A DNA stretch of 64,000 bases. It comes from Rhizophagus irregularis. Its lineage: Eukaryota; Glomeromycota; Glomeromycetes; Glomerales; Glomeraceae. The position numbers were made by a program, and so were the translations under genes. This document shows positions 1-11,278 of the stretch, piece by piece; position 1 is the stretch's first letter; every line of letters starts with the position of its first letter. The notes under the pieces were generated by a model. It did not search any database. It was not told where the DNA came from and saw only the letters and a program-made list of their open reading frames with translations. The stretch covers positions 4,154,001-4,218,000 of the forward strand of contig NC_089435.1 in the NCBI RefSeq assembly GCF_026210795.1. Direction: 5' to 3'.

Positions 1-115
1 ATCAAGCTGAGCCATAGGAAATTTGTGGCTCAGCTCGGCTTGGCTCAGTACATTTTTTCAAGCCAAGCTCAAGCCAGACCTTAACTTGGCTCAAACCTTA
101 GAACCCCATACGCAA
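1..115. repeat. GCTCAG/GGCTTG-rich repeat, cut by the window edge
   Basis: The first ~115 bases are GC-richer than what follows and repeat the word GGCTCAG/AGCCAAG in both orientations (GGCTCAGCTCGGCTTGGCTC, then AAGCCAAGCTCAAGCC). This style of short inverted words resembles the GACCCG-rich TIR element at 16.4 kb. The other end is outside the window, so class and boundaries cannot be set. Confidence 0.35.
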
Positions 116-910
116 AGCTTTAGATAGTACAAATAGTGTAACTATAAATATTAGTCAATCTAATCAAATTTATTATATGATAGAAGTGAATAATTTATAT
201 AATTATATAAAATTTATTAGTAGGTTAAATCACTTAGGTTAAATCACCCCAGGTTAAAATTAATTTTATACATTTAAATAATACATTTATTAAACTTTAT
301 TATATTTTCAGTATATAATTTTTCTTACTGGAATACAGTTAAAGCTCGTTATAGTGAACTTTCTGTTTCACTATGTAATTTTTTTCCTTTTATTCACTAA
401 AATGAGATTTATTAAGATATCAAAAGAAATTAATTATAAAGAAAAAAATCAATAGGTCACTATAATGCAATTTTACTTAATGTTCACTATAATGAGATTT
501 ACTATAATGAGCTTTAACTGTAGTAATCTTTAGCTATATATAAAAATATCTTGTTTATCCAAAATTTCATAATTAGTTAATTTATAAAGAAATGTTAAAC
601 AATAATCTGAGACAATGCTAAAATAATATGAAATTGGTTTTAAAAAAAAAGTATTGAATAATATTTCGTGATCTTTAGATAATTTTGGCCAAATTTGTAA
701 TTCTAGCCGAAATTAATATCACGTGATACCGGGAAAAATAGTTTAGCCGGCTAAGCATAGTAGCACGAAAATTTAATGTTACACAAATTTGTAATTCTGG
801 CCGGCGTTATGAATTCTGGCCAGAATTATTGCCGATCAGTTGTAAATCCAATCCGGATAAAATCCGGATTTTTTTGTGTAATCCGGATGACGGTTTTCAT
901 CCGGGTCGAA

Positions 911-1235
911 GCTTTAAAGGGTTCATTTGGTGATGTACGAAAACAGAACCTTCTTTTAGTGTCATTTATATTTCTAACAATCAATATTCATTTGTCTGTT
1001 TACTATGGTTTTGCTTTAAAAGGGTTATCATTTGGTGATGTACGAAAAAAATCCCTTCTTTTGTATCATTTATATTTCTAAAAATAAATATTCATTTGTC
1101 TCTTTGCAAGTTTACTATGGTTTTGCTTTAAAAGGGTTATCATTTGGTTATGTACGAAAAAATCCTTTCTTTTGGTGTCATTATAATTCTAAAAATCAAT
1201 ATTTAAATGATTCGAATCCACCTTTCCTTTATTTC
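911..1235. repeat. Three-copy tandem repeat upstream of the secreted Cys-rich gene
   Basis: Three imperfect copies start with GCTTTAAA(A)GGGTT at 911, 1013 and 1125, giving periods of 102 and 112 bp. Each contains CATTTGGT(G/T)ATGTACGAAAA, a CTTCTTTT tract and a TCATT(T)ATATTTCTAA block. The apparent ORFs at 776-1253 are by-products of this repeat. The last copy ends about 125 bp before the start codon at 1362, so the array lies in the promoter region of that gene. A regulatory role is only inference. Confidence 0.7.
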
Positions 1236-1361
1236 ACTTTTCAACCTAACTAACAATCAATTAGTTTGCCTTTTCACTTATTTTACATGTAGGGTTTTTT
1301 GCAGTCTGTATAGTTTTCGTCTATTCGTATGTTGTTAATCTTTTACTCCCTTTAGATTACG

Positions 1362-1631
1362 ATGGGTCTTAACATTCTTAAGTTCTTCTCGGTTCTCTCA
1401 ATTTTTCTCTTCGTTGCTTCAGCATATCATCTGGCTGAACGTGCTGTTGTTACTTGTGATCACTGTGCACCAGTAAGTGGCATTGGTGATTGTAGTTCAA
1501 ATTCTTTCACAAGTATCAGTCAATGGGATTGCAGCGGATCTACTAATGCGATTTGCACTAGTTTATGTACTGGTTGTACTCTAACGTGCACGTCTGCTAC
1601 TTCAATTGCCTGGACTTGTAACTGCACATAA
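1362..1631 (+). CDS. Small secreted cysteine-rich protein (89 aa), effector candidate
   Basis: Single-exon ORF of 89 residues. Residues 1-21 form a classical signal peptide: charged start with Lys7, hydrophobic core FFSVLSIFLFVASA, likely cut after the Ala-Ser-Ala at 19-21. The mature part holds ten cysteines with a dense C-terminal cluster (CTSLCTGCTLTCTS, then WTCNCT at the very end) and is rich in Ser and Thr. An even number of cysteines in a small secreted protein suggests disulfide-stabilised folding, as in fungal effector-like or antimicrobial peptides. I do not recognise a named family. The ATG at 1362 sits 4 nt after GATTAC, and a CT-rich tract precedes it. AATAAA-like signals follow near 1743. 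Coding is supported by the signal peptide plus regular Cys spacing; effector function is inference. Confidence 0.72.
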   Translation: MGLNILKFFSVLSIFLFVASAYHLAERAVVTCDHCAPVSGIGDCSSNSFTSISQWDCSGSTNAICTSLCTGCTLTCTSATSIAWTCNCT

Positions 1632-3190
1632 TTTTTCAATTATATCATATTCTGTATTCCTCTTATTTTTTCAATTACTTTTTTCAATTACTTTGAAATG
1701 TAACATATAATCAAAGAAATATTTCAATGTTTATGAAACAACAATAAAAAACACATAGTAAATCTATAATATCATAGTCGAGATACTTGAAATTTTTGCA
1801 GTGACCAATTTTTCAGTATTGCTTTTCTCGTGGTCAATTCAGAAACTAACAAATATGAAGAAATCACTACGGAAATTTCAAAGCCCGTTATATAAACATT
1901 GCATTATATCGATAATCCATGTAAGATGTGCCCTATATGTCCATCAGCCGGCGAGGAATTCGAAAGCGAAACTCTAAGGAATCCGAAAATAAGAAGGCAA
2001 TCCTCCATATTGAAAAAGGAGTAGTTTCGAATCAATTCCATAAATTATAATGAGATTGATAATGCGGAAAAAAATGGGATCAAGTCCTTCACTGTATCAA
2101 GTTTTTCGGATCTAACGAGAAGTAAGGTCGCGTACATCATAAAAAATTTCGAGGATTAGTGGCCGATTTTCCCAGCGTAACCTGAAAAAAATGTCACGAA
2201 AAATCACGTGAGATTTTCATCACCGGCGGCACGCCCTTCCTTGTTTCCATTTTTCATAAGTATCTGGTAACAAAATCCTACTCGTCACGCACTATCCGTT
2301 ACATGTGCGCCACACTTAATTTCAGTCAAGTTGCGTAATGCCGGCCATTTCGTTTATGCTTGGGGTAGCCTTAGCCTTACCGCGCCACATTCACGTGATA
2401 CGGTTTCGGCGCCGGAACACCCTCAACACTTGTTTTTTTGACTTTTATTAGCTTTCGAATGTAGTTTCGCATATGTGGCATTGTAAAGCATGATGCAGTT
2501 GTAACAATTAAATGAATAAAGCTTTCCCATATCGGGCTTTTCTCCTTTTTTAATCTCGGAATGATCGGAATGATGTATGATTTGCGTGATAGTCTAAATT
2601 TTTTACAGGTTCGATCATCTCATGATTTGAGTTGCGGGAAGGTTGCGGGGAACTGACTGGGAGGCGTGAGTGAGAGCTAGGGTGATACCCGTGATATGAT
2701 ACACGTTATGCTACAAACTGCATGTAAATAAATTAGCTTAGCCGAGAGATGACCCCGATATGCTTGTAATCGAATAAAAATGAATATGATATTTTATTAT
2801 AATATACTTGTTATAAACTGTTATAAATCGCTAAAATTCACTAAAAACGCTATAAATCAGTATATATCACTATAAATTTACTAATAAGTATTCCCGGAGA
2901 AGCTATTAGTATTATTATAGATGAAGTTTATAATAAAACTGTACCCAAACCTATCAATCTCCATCCTGGATATGATATTATGATATGAGGCATATTAGCG
3001 TATATATGAGAAATTATAGTTATGGTACTGATCTTCTCTATTCAGGTATGGTCGCATAAATGTATCAATCTTCTGAGGAGGATCAGATGATGTGATCTTG
3101 TAAAATATTATTAGATCCCCAAAGTAGATGACATCAATTGTCCCAGACAATTTTCCATTGTAATAAACTCACACAAAAGACGCTCTTCGC
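1632..3190. other. Intergenic, no gene recognised
   Basis: No convincing ORF on either strand. The stretch 1900-2700 is less AT-rich than its surroundings and contains CACGTG-type and ATCACGTGA words (2213, 2393), but no paired terminal repeats were found. Confidence 0.4.
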
Positions 3191-3193
3191 TTT

Positions 3194-3406
3194 TTATCTG
3201 TATATCGGTAAAGGTTTCAATGGAGACAAAAGCAGTTTGATGTATTCTATATACGCCAAATCACAAGAAATTTCATATTTACTAGCAAATTCGGAAGGGG
3301 TCAGAACCTTGGGATCTCTCAGAATGGTCATATGCTGATTATGATGATTGCACATATTGCCAAGATTTTCATGAGTACTCGAATTATTAGGTATTTTTAC
3401 TGACAT
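3194..3406 (-). CDS. Possible coding fragment, unknown family
   Basis: A 70-codon minus-strand frame (start near 3406, stop at 3194) has protein-like composition, with segments CNHHNQHMTILRDPKVLTPS and KYEISCDLAYIEYIKLLL, and few of the poly-Ile/Asn runs seen in spurious frames here. There is no signal peptide or recognisable domain. It may be one exon or a relic of a larger gene; the frame remains open upstream of the ATG (a Cys-Gly precedes it). The overlapping plus-strand frame looks less protein-like. Confidence 0.25.
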   Translation of the reverse strand: MSVKIPNNSSTHENLGNMCNHHNQHMTILRDPKVLTPSEFASKYEISCDLAYIEYIKLLLSPLKPLPIYR

Positions 3407-3850
3407 ACCGCATCTAGATCAGATTAATGCGAGAGAAACACTGTATTATTAGTTATTGTATAAGAGTATATAATCGTCCCAAAATTTGACATTTGAAGAC
3501 GAAGCTTTGCGCATTTTTTTTACCTGAATATCAGCAACCCTTTTTATGTAGAAAATTTGCTTATCCACACTAAATCAATTTGTGCATGAAACTTGAAAAT
3601 GGGACTTGGAATCAAAAGGTATGCACCGTGTTTTTTGAAGTCACACAGATTGTCAGAAGATCATTTTGCATTTAAATAATCATATTTTTTCTGGATAATT
3701 TTCTTTATAAAATTCGCACAAAGGCTTTTCACATGTAGTTTGATTTACGCCAAGTCTATTTCCCAAAAGAGCGCTTAATGGTTATGCAGTGTCATACAGA
3801 TAATCACAATAGACACAATAGACACAATAGACAAGCCATTCAGAATTCTT

Positions 3851-3862
3851 ACTTTATATAAA
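3851..3862 (+). promoter_or_regulatory. TATA-like box upstream of the CRN gene
   Basis: CTTTATATAAAT lies about 95-100 bp upstream of the CRN start codon at 3955, a plausible distance for a core promoter with a short 5' leader. In AT-rich DNA this word is common, so support is positional only. Confidence 0.3.
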
Positions 3863-3954
3863 TTTACGCCATTAGAATTTTTTTTTTGTCATTAACAGAA
3901 TATAAATTATTGTTTAAATATTTTTATTATTAGTATCTTGCCTTGAATACGAAA

Positions 3955-4714
3955 ATGTCAGGTATTATTAGGCTTTCCTGTCTTGTTTTTGGTGACCCCA
4001 TTGAAAATGCCTTTACAGTCAAGGTTGATAAGGATGAGACCATTAGCGAACTTAAAGAAATTATCAAAACGAAGAAGCAAAACACATTCAATGATGTTGA
4101 TGCAAATGAGCTTAGCCTCTGGAAAATTAATGCGTCTCTTGACGAGCTGAACCAATTCATTTGCAAAAATGACACCGACATCAAAACAATTGGAGAAAAG
4201 TTGTTCCCATTGAACAAGGTTGGCAAGGAATTCCCCGAACCTGCTGGTGAACGCGTTCATGTAATTGTTCAGCATAATAAGGTAAATGTTAAACCACAAT
4301 GCGGAATCTATTTTTCACGTCTATTAAGATAACTGAGATATCAATTATTTAATAGGCATCAATCTCAATTGCCGAGAAGATTAAAGAACTCGAAACAAAA
4401 TTGAATTCAATAAATACCAGGTTAGATGAATTTAGAGAATATTCCGTTGTGATTAATTAAAATTTGCTATTCCTTATTCTATAAATTACAATTTTAGTTG
4501 TTCAAATTGTTCTTGTTCAAATAGTTCATCCACCTTGGTTGTTAATAATCTTCGAGCTGATACGATCAGTTGCAAATATATCAGGTTTTTTGATGATTAT
4601 TGTGAACGCTGGCAAATAGCATACGAGAGTAGGACTGCATTGGTCTTTCGTGATCATTGTGGCGAGGGTGATAAAAGATACGCTATGCCGAACAATATAT
4701 TCAAAGATCTCTAA
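3955..4714 (+). CDS. Crinkler (CRN)-type effector protein, N-terminal ubiquitin-like domain, three exons
   Basis: Exons 3955-4281, 4356-4420 and 4498-4714 join to 202 codons plus stop. Introns are 74 bp (AAG|GTAAAT...TTTAATAG) and 77 bp (CCAG|GTTAGA...ATTTTAG). Exon 1 encodes the conserved CRN N-terminal module, about 109 residues: it begins MSGIIRLSCLVFGDPIENAF, continues with a VKVDKDETISELKEIIK segment typical of the ubiquitin-like fold, and closes with a His-Val-Ile-Val block equivalent to the HVLVxxP end motif of the family. CRN proteins are modular effectors first named in oomycetes and also found in chytrids and mycorrhizal fungi; the N-terminal part is linked to delivery and the C-terminal part acts in host nuclei. 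Here exon 2 is a short coiled-coil (IAEKIKELETKLNSI) and exon 3 gives a Cys/Ser-rich linker and a ~70-aa end matching no CRN effector domain I know. If intron 2 is retained, translation stops after ~142 aa. The TTG-initiated extension upstream is not needed. Confidence 0.82.
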
Positions 4715-4719
4715 TGAAA

Positions 4720-5590
4720 AAAAAAATCATTTTATTATATATAATAAAGTTGACATCAATTTTTTACTATTATGGAACAGTGTATAAATTATTAGTATAG
4801 CATTGGTCTTAAAAAACACTGATAAAGTGATGGTAGAACATCATCATTAATGTGGTGCATATTGGTATACTCCTCATAAGTACCATTATAACCCGTAAAA
4901 CCACCGATTGACATAATAAATACAGTTAGTTATATTGTGCTTCGATTTAATGATTTATAGATTTATAGCAATTTATAGAAATTTATAGAAATTTTAGTGA
5001 TTTATGGCGAGAAAATATCATGATCTAAATTTATACGGAATCAAGTAAATATAAAACTTTAATTACACTTATGTGATTCGTTTTTATTTAGGGGAATGAA
5101 GTGATATAGGGAATACTGTATTGCAGATAAGAGAATTTATATGTAGTTATATGCTCACATGCATTGTATGCTAGTTTCTCCACTGCTTTGGAGTTCTGAA
5201 TCACATATCTCATTAAGGAGGAACTGTATGAAAAAATTTTCCAACCCTGCTCTCATGTATATACATATGAAAAAACGCCAATATTCCGGATTAAAAATAC
5301 TTATTTTTTCTAGCAGCGCAACACCCTAATTCAATAAGTTTATAATAAATGAACTCATTTTTTTGTTAGTGGGCGCATCGTATACACATGTACGTTTTAA
5401 AAGGTTTTATTAAATTTTTTATAAAGTGTTACATGAAAAGAAAGCCAGACGGCTGAGTAAAATGAAAAAATAAAACGAGTAGTTGTTTCAAGGGAACAAT
5501 AAAGTATAGAAGGACATACAAGATAAAGGGAACAATATAAAAACAATTTATCAAAAATCAATTATCTTTACTCCATATCGTTGAATAGTT
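4720..5590. other. Intergenic, no gene recognised
   Basis: AT-rich sequence with short repeats of ATTTATAG(A) near 4960-4995. No ORF worth calling. Confidence 0.4.
5441..5508 (+). repeat. Direct repeat, copy 1 of 2 (other copy 6174-6247)
   Basis: The block AAGCCAGACGGCTGAGTAAA...GTAGTTGTTTCAAGGGAACAATAAAG recurs 0.73 kb downstream as GGCCGGCCGGCTAAGTAAA...GCAGGTTGTTTCAAGGGAGGAATAAAG. Both copies sit just beyond the 3' side of a minus-strand gene relic, so this may be a duplicated 3' flank. Confidence 0.5.
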
Positions 5591-5599
5591 GGCAATAAT

Positions 5600-5955
5600 A
5601 AACCTTTTATATCAAAATCCAGAATAAATATTTCGTAGACTCTTTCATTCTAGGATCAGTTTCAGACATAACATAAAACTTGAGGGATACTTTTACGATA
5701 AATGCATCGATGCTTACGAGGAATCCTTTATTGAGATCTTTCCAATAGAATTACCAAAAATTTTTACGATAATAGTAAAACTAGATAGCGATAAGCTATT
5801 TGTATTCCAATAATATTGAGAATGCTAAAATTCAGGAATTTTTTTTGTATAATCTTCACAAGGTCTTCGTATTTCCTAATGGATTTATTATAGCATCCAA
5901 CACTAACATTAGTAGTATCAACATTTGTGTATTTATCAACCCAGCGAACCATGGG
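5600..5955 (-). pseudogene. Decayed coding sequence, unknown family
   Basis: Minus-strand codons from 5952 read as a protein-like segment beginning MVRWVDKYTNVDTTNVSVG and continuing to a KIIQKKF motif. The frame then degenerates, and a second frame lower down encodes KDLNKGFLVSIDAFIVKVSL followed by KFYVMSETDPRMKESTKYLF. At least one frameshift separates them, and no start or intron set restores a single frame. I do not recognise the family. Confidence 0.4.
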
Positions 5956-6173
5956 TACATCTGCAATGTACTAGGCATTTCACCGTTATAAAGAGTAGTA
6001 GTACAGTAGTACAGTAGACATATCGACTAACTTTTGCGTAGACAATAATAGTAGGTTAGTTTTTGCCTGTTGATATATATATATATGATAAAATTTATAT
6101 TTTTCCGGAATGTGTATCAACTGACCGTCGCCTTTGCAATTCAAAGTAACACACATTTAAAAAATTCAAAGTA

Positions 6174-6247
6174 AAGGGCCGGCCGGCTAAGTAAAAATGA
6201 AAGTAAAAAATAATAGAGTAGCAGGTTGTTTCAAGGGAGGAATAAAG
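6174..6247 (+). repeat. Direct repeat, copy 2 of 2 (other copy 5441-5508)
   Basis: Second copy of the GGCTRAGTAAA...GTTGTTTCAAGGGA block described at 5441. It ends about 150 bp past the stop codon of the minus-strand gene end at 6401. Confidence 0.5.
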
Positions 6248-6400
6248 CATGAATGCCTGCCGAACCCTAACTCATGTAATAGCAGTTCCTTCCCCGCTAC
6301 TCAGTGATATATCAGATTGCTATCCAAGCACCTATTTTTTCTAAGTTTTCGCTTTTTATATTTTCCCCACGGTAAAAACCCTTTATCGTATCTTTCCCAA

Positions 6401-6718
6401 TTACTCCCTCCCAAGTCTAAGAATATCAACTGATACAACAGCACGCATCTGATCTAAATAATAATCATTTGTACCCTTAATCCTATCAAATATATCTGAA
6501 AATTGTTCCCGGATTACGGAAATGATATTTGCGGATCTTTGGCTCGAGCCTACAATCAAAAAATGTTAGTCAAACCCCCTAATATACAAAGCATTGATTA
6601 TCAAGAATTATTTTGTTTTTATCTTACCAGAAGAGCCAGAAGAACCGGAAGAGCTTGAAGATGAATTGGTCGAAGAGCCTCGCGAATTATTTTCAGATTC
6701 ATTTGGGTTTGGGACACA
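6401..6718 (-). CDS. 3' end of a spliced gene (partial), Ser-rich linker plus helical C-terminus
   Basis: Two exons, about 6718-6628 and 6549-6401, separated by a 78-bp intron with strong borders (TCTG|GTAAGA and GATTGTAG|G). The encoded end is a Ser/Gly/Asn-rich linker (SSTNSSSSSSGSSGSS) followed by a helical segment that includes IISVIREQFSDIFDRIKG and stops after DILRLGRE. The linker-plus-helix layout resembles the C-terminal tail of a DNA-binding or transposase-derived protein, but this is a guess. No 5' exons could be traced into the AT-rich DNA above 6720, so it is either a relic or has undetected short exons. Confidence 0.45.
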
Positions 6719-7405
6719 CTTTGTTGATCAAAATCGGGTCTTTGGATAACTTGCATAACGTTGAGCCATATCATTTTATGATTTTTTTTTTTATGAGTAT
6801 TAATAATGAATAATGAAAAAATTTTATTAAAAAAATAAAAATAAAATTTTCTCTTAAATATTTAAGCGATTCTTTTTTTTTCGATTAAATCATTCATTTA
6901 TAAGTTCGAGGAAATAATAATAAAGAAACAAAAAAAAATTGTTTTTTTTTATCCTCCTGACATTCTAAATCAAATTTGGCCGATTGGAAAATGTTACACA
7001 CAGCTAAAACCCACCAAACACTATTAAAGATTAGTTAAAATAGAAATATTCTTTTTTTTTTCTATAGATAAAAATAGTTGATTTTATTATTTTTTAACGT
7101 AAATTTTGTTTTTTTTTGTTTTTTTTTTTAAAAAAAAAAGGTTAATGTACGAGAGACGATTATTTGAAACACTTTTTAAAGAATTTGGACAACATGATGA
7201 CAATTTAATATAACGATGATAAAGAGGCCTTCAACCCTCAATATGAAATCTTTATGATACGACATGTAGCTCTAAATTAATTAGTTGACAATAAACCGAT
7301 ATTGTATAGTGTATATAAAAGAAAAAAATTTCATGGATTAATTTCGTGGAAAAGGTTTATTTGTAAAAAAAAAAAGGATTTTTTTTTTTCGGTTAGGGGT
7401 TAAGG

Positions 7406-7823
7406 AAATAAATGTGGAGCGTGTCACTCATTAAATTTAACGTGATCAACTATCTTTATTTTTTAACTATAAATTAGAAATTTCCCGGCTATCCAGGAAA
7501 TAAGTATAAACTCAGCTACTAATCACTCGCAATTTTCAAAAATTAGTATGAAGGTAATCATGAGTGAGATTATTTCATGTGAAGGGGAACATTAGGGTTT
7601 TCGGGAAAAAACCCTATTATTCTAAACTCCCCATGAAATAAATGGGTAACGTGTCACTCATTAAATATTAACTATTTTAAACTTACCTATTTTAAACTAA
7701 AATTAGTAATCTCCCGGCTATCTATATGAGGCCGGGAAATAAGTAAACGAAGATTCCCAGTCATTTATAAACTCAGCTAATCATAAAAAATCAGTACGGA
7801 GGTAATCATGAGTGCGATAGGGA
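7406..7823. repeat. Two-copy tandem duplication, period about 229 bp
   Basis: Copies start at 7406 and 7635 with (GA)AATAAATG..., share GTGTCACTCATTAAAT, a CCCGGCTATC block, AAACTCAGCTA and AGGTAATCATGAGTG, and differ by small indels. No ORF or terminal repeats. This is a local duplication of unknown function. Confidence 0.65.
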
Positions 7824-7829
7824 ATTACT

Positions 7830-9827
7830 ACTATTAACTGTTAATGACTCTCATCAAATCAAACGTTGAGTACTGTTTCAATTTCAATGAGAAATTTATA
7901 AAAATAATAATGTAAAAAAAAATGTAATAAATAAATTATAATAAATTATTAAATTATGTAAGATACTTTTATTGCAATTCAAAGTTTATTAAATTACTCG
8001 CCTTTTACAATTCATATAATTCATATTAATCCTGATTAAAAACCGATCGTTAACGCTTCTCCATTTTAAAGAATATATATATATAGGTGATAATAAAATA
8101 CTTGTTTGATTTTCCTATCTAACGATCTTGCCCATCATTGCAAAAATCATACTTTGTGCGATGTTTAATTAGTTTTTAATTCTGAATGTGCATAATTATC
8201 AAACATCCAAAATAACCGGGCGTCGAAATCTACCAGTCTGAATTATGTAAAATACCTATAAAAAACGGAGAAATAAATAATAATAAATTACATATGTACG
8301 ATAATAAGTCAACCGAGTCCACGATTGCCAAAGCAATCCATCGTCATATGGAATGGTAGCACTAATGATGAAAGTCTAAATATTATGTAATTTCGATTGA
8401 AAAGTAAACCATCATGCAAAAAGTAGATTGTTACCTGTTTAATGATTATTTAACTACTATAAAGCCCAACTAACACAGAATAAAAAAAGATGTAAAGAGC
8501 TGAAAAGTTACTTGATGATTTAATCAAAGAGACGACCAGCACCAGTAAAACCCTTAAAATCACATCATTGCAAGCAACAATTTTAGTTGAGATAAACTTA
8601 CGAGAGGGCAACCTAAATATTTTAAAAAGGAAAGAAAAAAGAAAGAAATATTGAAAGAGAAACTTGCAGTATTTGACATAACCAATAAATAGCTTAAATT
8701 AATCGTATATTAATCCATGCAAATACTACTAACCAAAATAGAGTTCTTCCAACGTGATATAGCGCATTATATTCAACCATTTTCGATTATTTGGACCTAA
8801 ATTAATATTATATAAAATTATAAATATAGGTAATAAATAGTATTATTAATTATACTATGCATAGTTAATATTTAATGCTGCAAGTTATAATAGCCACATG
8901 CCAAAGCGTGAGAATCTGATAAGCGATGCCAAGAAATTTATTATGTTACATCTAGAAAATCTACCAGTTAAATTTCCGAAGTCATTCACTTTCATTAAAA
9001 GAAAGTTTAATTAATCCACGTGAACAAATTATAATATATACGTCATAAAAATGATTAAGCTTTTATCGTTACATTATTATCATCAATCCGTAAACCTTAA
9101 ATCAATAAGTGCGAAAAATTATTATTTCCCCTCAAATATATGTTTGTTGTAAAAAAAAAAAATATCTTACCAAAATGGTCGATAAAAACATACACCAGAA
9201 TGGCATTTCATTTCTAATTGTGGTATTGTATCACAATACAATGTGAAATTAAAAAATTAAAAAATCAGGGCGTAAAAAAAAACTTGATAATCATCATGTT
9301 CATTTATAGTTTTGGATACATTCTCAAAGTTACACGATGCGTTGAAAAAAAAATTTATCATATCGCCGTACATTAATTTGTCTAAAATAAGACTTCGTAT
9401 AATAGTATTTACATGGAATGAGTGGTACAATAACTAATACTTGAACCCATATACAAGTGGTATGACAAACGCGGTTTAATAAATTCATTAAATGATAAAA
9501 TTTAATTTTCGCTTGAGAAATAAACTGTCCTATTTTGAAAATATACTATCAGGTAAAATTGCATATTCTAGCTAGATTATGATTGGCTACAATGGTATAT
9601 AATATTTTATATTGTTTTTGATTTTGAATATGTAATAATATAATCGAGAGTTTTGTTTGATTACAATGTCTAAGCTTGGAGAATTTCATTATTTGATATC
9701 TTAGATATTAACTTGATTTGAATTTTTAGTTATATTTTTATAATTAATATACATTTTTTATTTTTTTACAAAAGAAATTTTATAATCTTCATTTTTCAGG
9801 AGTTGATATATATATATATATATTTCA
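7830..9827. other. Intergenic, no gene recognised
   Basis: About 2 kb of low-complexity AT-rich DNA. I see no ORF above background, no paired terminal repeats and no RNA gene. Confidence 0.45.
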
Positions 9828-11278
9828 TTAATTTTCAGTTACCCATTTGAATTCTTTATTATCACTAATATCAAGTAATAAAATATCACTTTCATCTTGT
9901 CGATTATAACAGCAACCTATTAAAAATTAATTTGTTAGGAACACAATAGATTAATAAATATAATGATTGATTGATAAAAAAAATTGGATAATTACCAAAT
10001 GATATAAGCATATAATTGTCCATTACATTTGCTTTATGCCAAAATCTAGATCTTGGAATATCTCCAGTAACCTTTGGAATATACCAATTAAAATTTATTG
10101 TATTTAATACATAAAGTGCATCTGTCTTGGGAAGATTTGTTTTTCCTCTTCCCCCAAACATTATCACACTATTACCATCCAAACCTATTAAAAATAAAAA
10201 AAATAAGAAATAAGAAATGAATAAATAATATAATATAATATAGTATATTTTAATACTAACCAAGAACGACAGAAAAAAAATCTCTATTTGAAGGGACTAT
10301 ATCTCCTGAAGTTAACTATATAAATAAATGTTAAATAGTAAATAATAAATTTTATATCTAATTTAATTTAAATTGGCTTTACCTTTTTGCTCCAGCTATT
10401 ATGAATTGTATCATATAGATATATCTAAATTAATTAATATGTATGTATATATGAATGGTATGTATGTATAATATAAACTAATATAACATAATAAATGATA
10501 TAAAATATATATATATATTATAAATTTACCCTACGGAATGCCGATTCTCCTTCAATGTCAAAACGACCTAAATAATATATATATATATGGAATTTAAAAA
10601 AAGAATTTGATGATAAAATTATAAAGAATTGAATTACTTACCAATATAAAGGATAATTTGATTGGGTAATAAGGTAGCACCATAATCACCTCTTCCAGTA
10701 GGAGCATTAAATAAGCTTCCTTTTTCCCAATTTAAATTTATCGTATCTAAAATAAGCATATCCATATCTATTGAATAATCATTAAATACTAACCCATTTG
10801 GTAAAGTTTTACCAAATAAATACATTTTCCCATTGTTAGCTATAACTCCAGTCAAAAATTGCTTTCTAATAGTATTATCACCAATTATTTGTGGATTGTC
10901 CCATTTATTATATTTTGGATCGAATGTATAAACCAAAGCCATTGCACTATTATAAACTCCATATAAGAACAAAGTATTATTATTTACACCACCTACGACT
11001 GATGTTGCGCCATAATGTGAAGGAACAATATTATTATACGATAAATCTTTCCATAATAAATTTTTAGTATTAAATTTCTTTGAAACATCGAGATAGAAAA
11101 ATTCATGGTCACCATTATATCCGCTTCCTCCTAAAATATATAATTTATTATCGATAATTGTAGCAGTATGATCATGTCTTTTCATTGGAAAAAATATATA
11201 ATATGATTGACAATTTCCTCTAATTAATAATTGAATTAGAATCCATAATAAAAAATATGTTAAGAAATTCTTTGTCAT
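9828..11278 (-). CDS. Kelch-repeat secreted protein, copy A (349 aa), lacks stalk and membrane anchor
   Basis: Six exons: 11278-10642, 10567-10530, 10424-10383, 10315-10261, 10184-9996 and 9916-9828. All phases agree, giving 350 codons including stop. Residues 1-23 are a signal peptide ending before CQSYY. The kelch motifs are clear: HTATIIDNKLYILGG, then FFYLDVS, ALVYTFD, a LILDT...W strand, YGATLLP and the exon-5 repeat with VIMFGG. The last exon encodes the conserved ESDILLLDISD strand but stops at WVTEN, exactly where siblings continue into the Ser/Pro stalk and transmembrane helix; no such sequence follows in any frame. Exon 2 is half the family length. The product should be soluble and secreted. 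Kelch blades usually form a beta-propeller that binds proteins or glycans. A is the outermost copy of the array and the most diverged. Confidence 0.8.

Noticed and set aside
776..1253. Two overlapping plus-strand ORFs (101 and 73 codons)
   Set aside because: They run across the tandem repeat at 911-1235 and encode the repeated motif; no independent protein features.
3930..4299. Minus-strand ORFs of 98 and 113 codons
   Set aside because: Shadows of the CRN exon 1 on the opposite strand.
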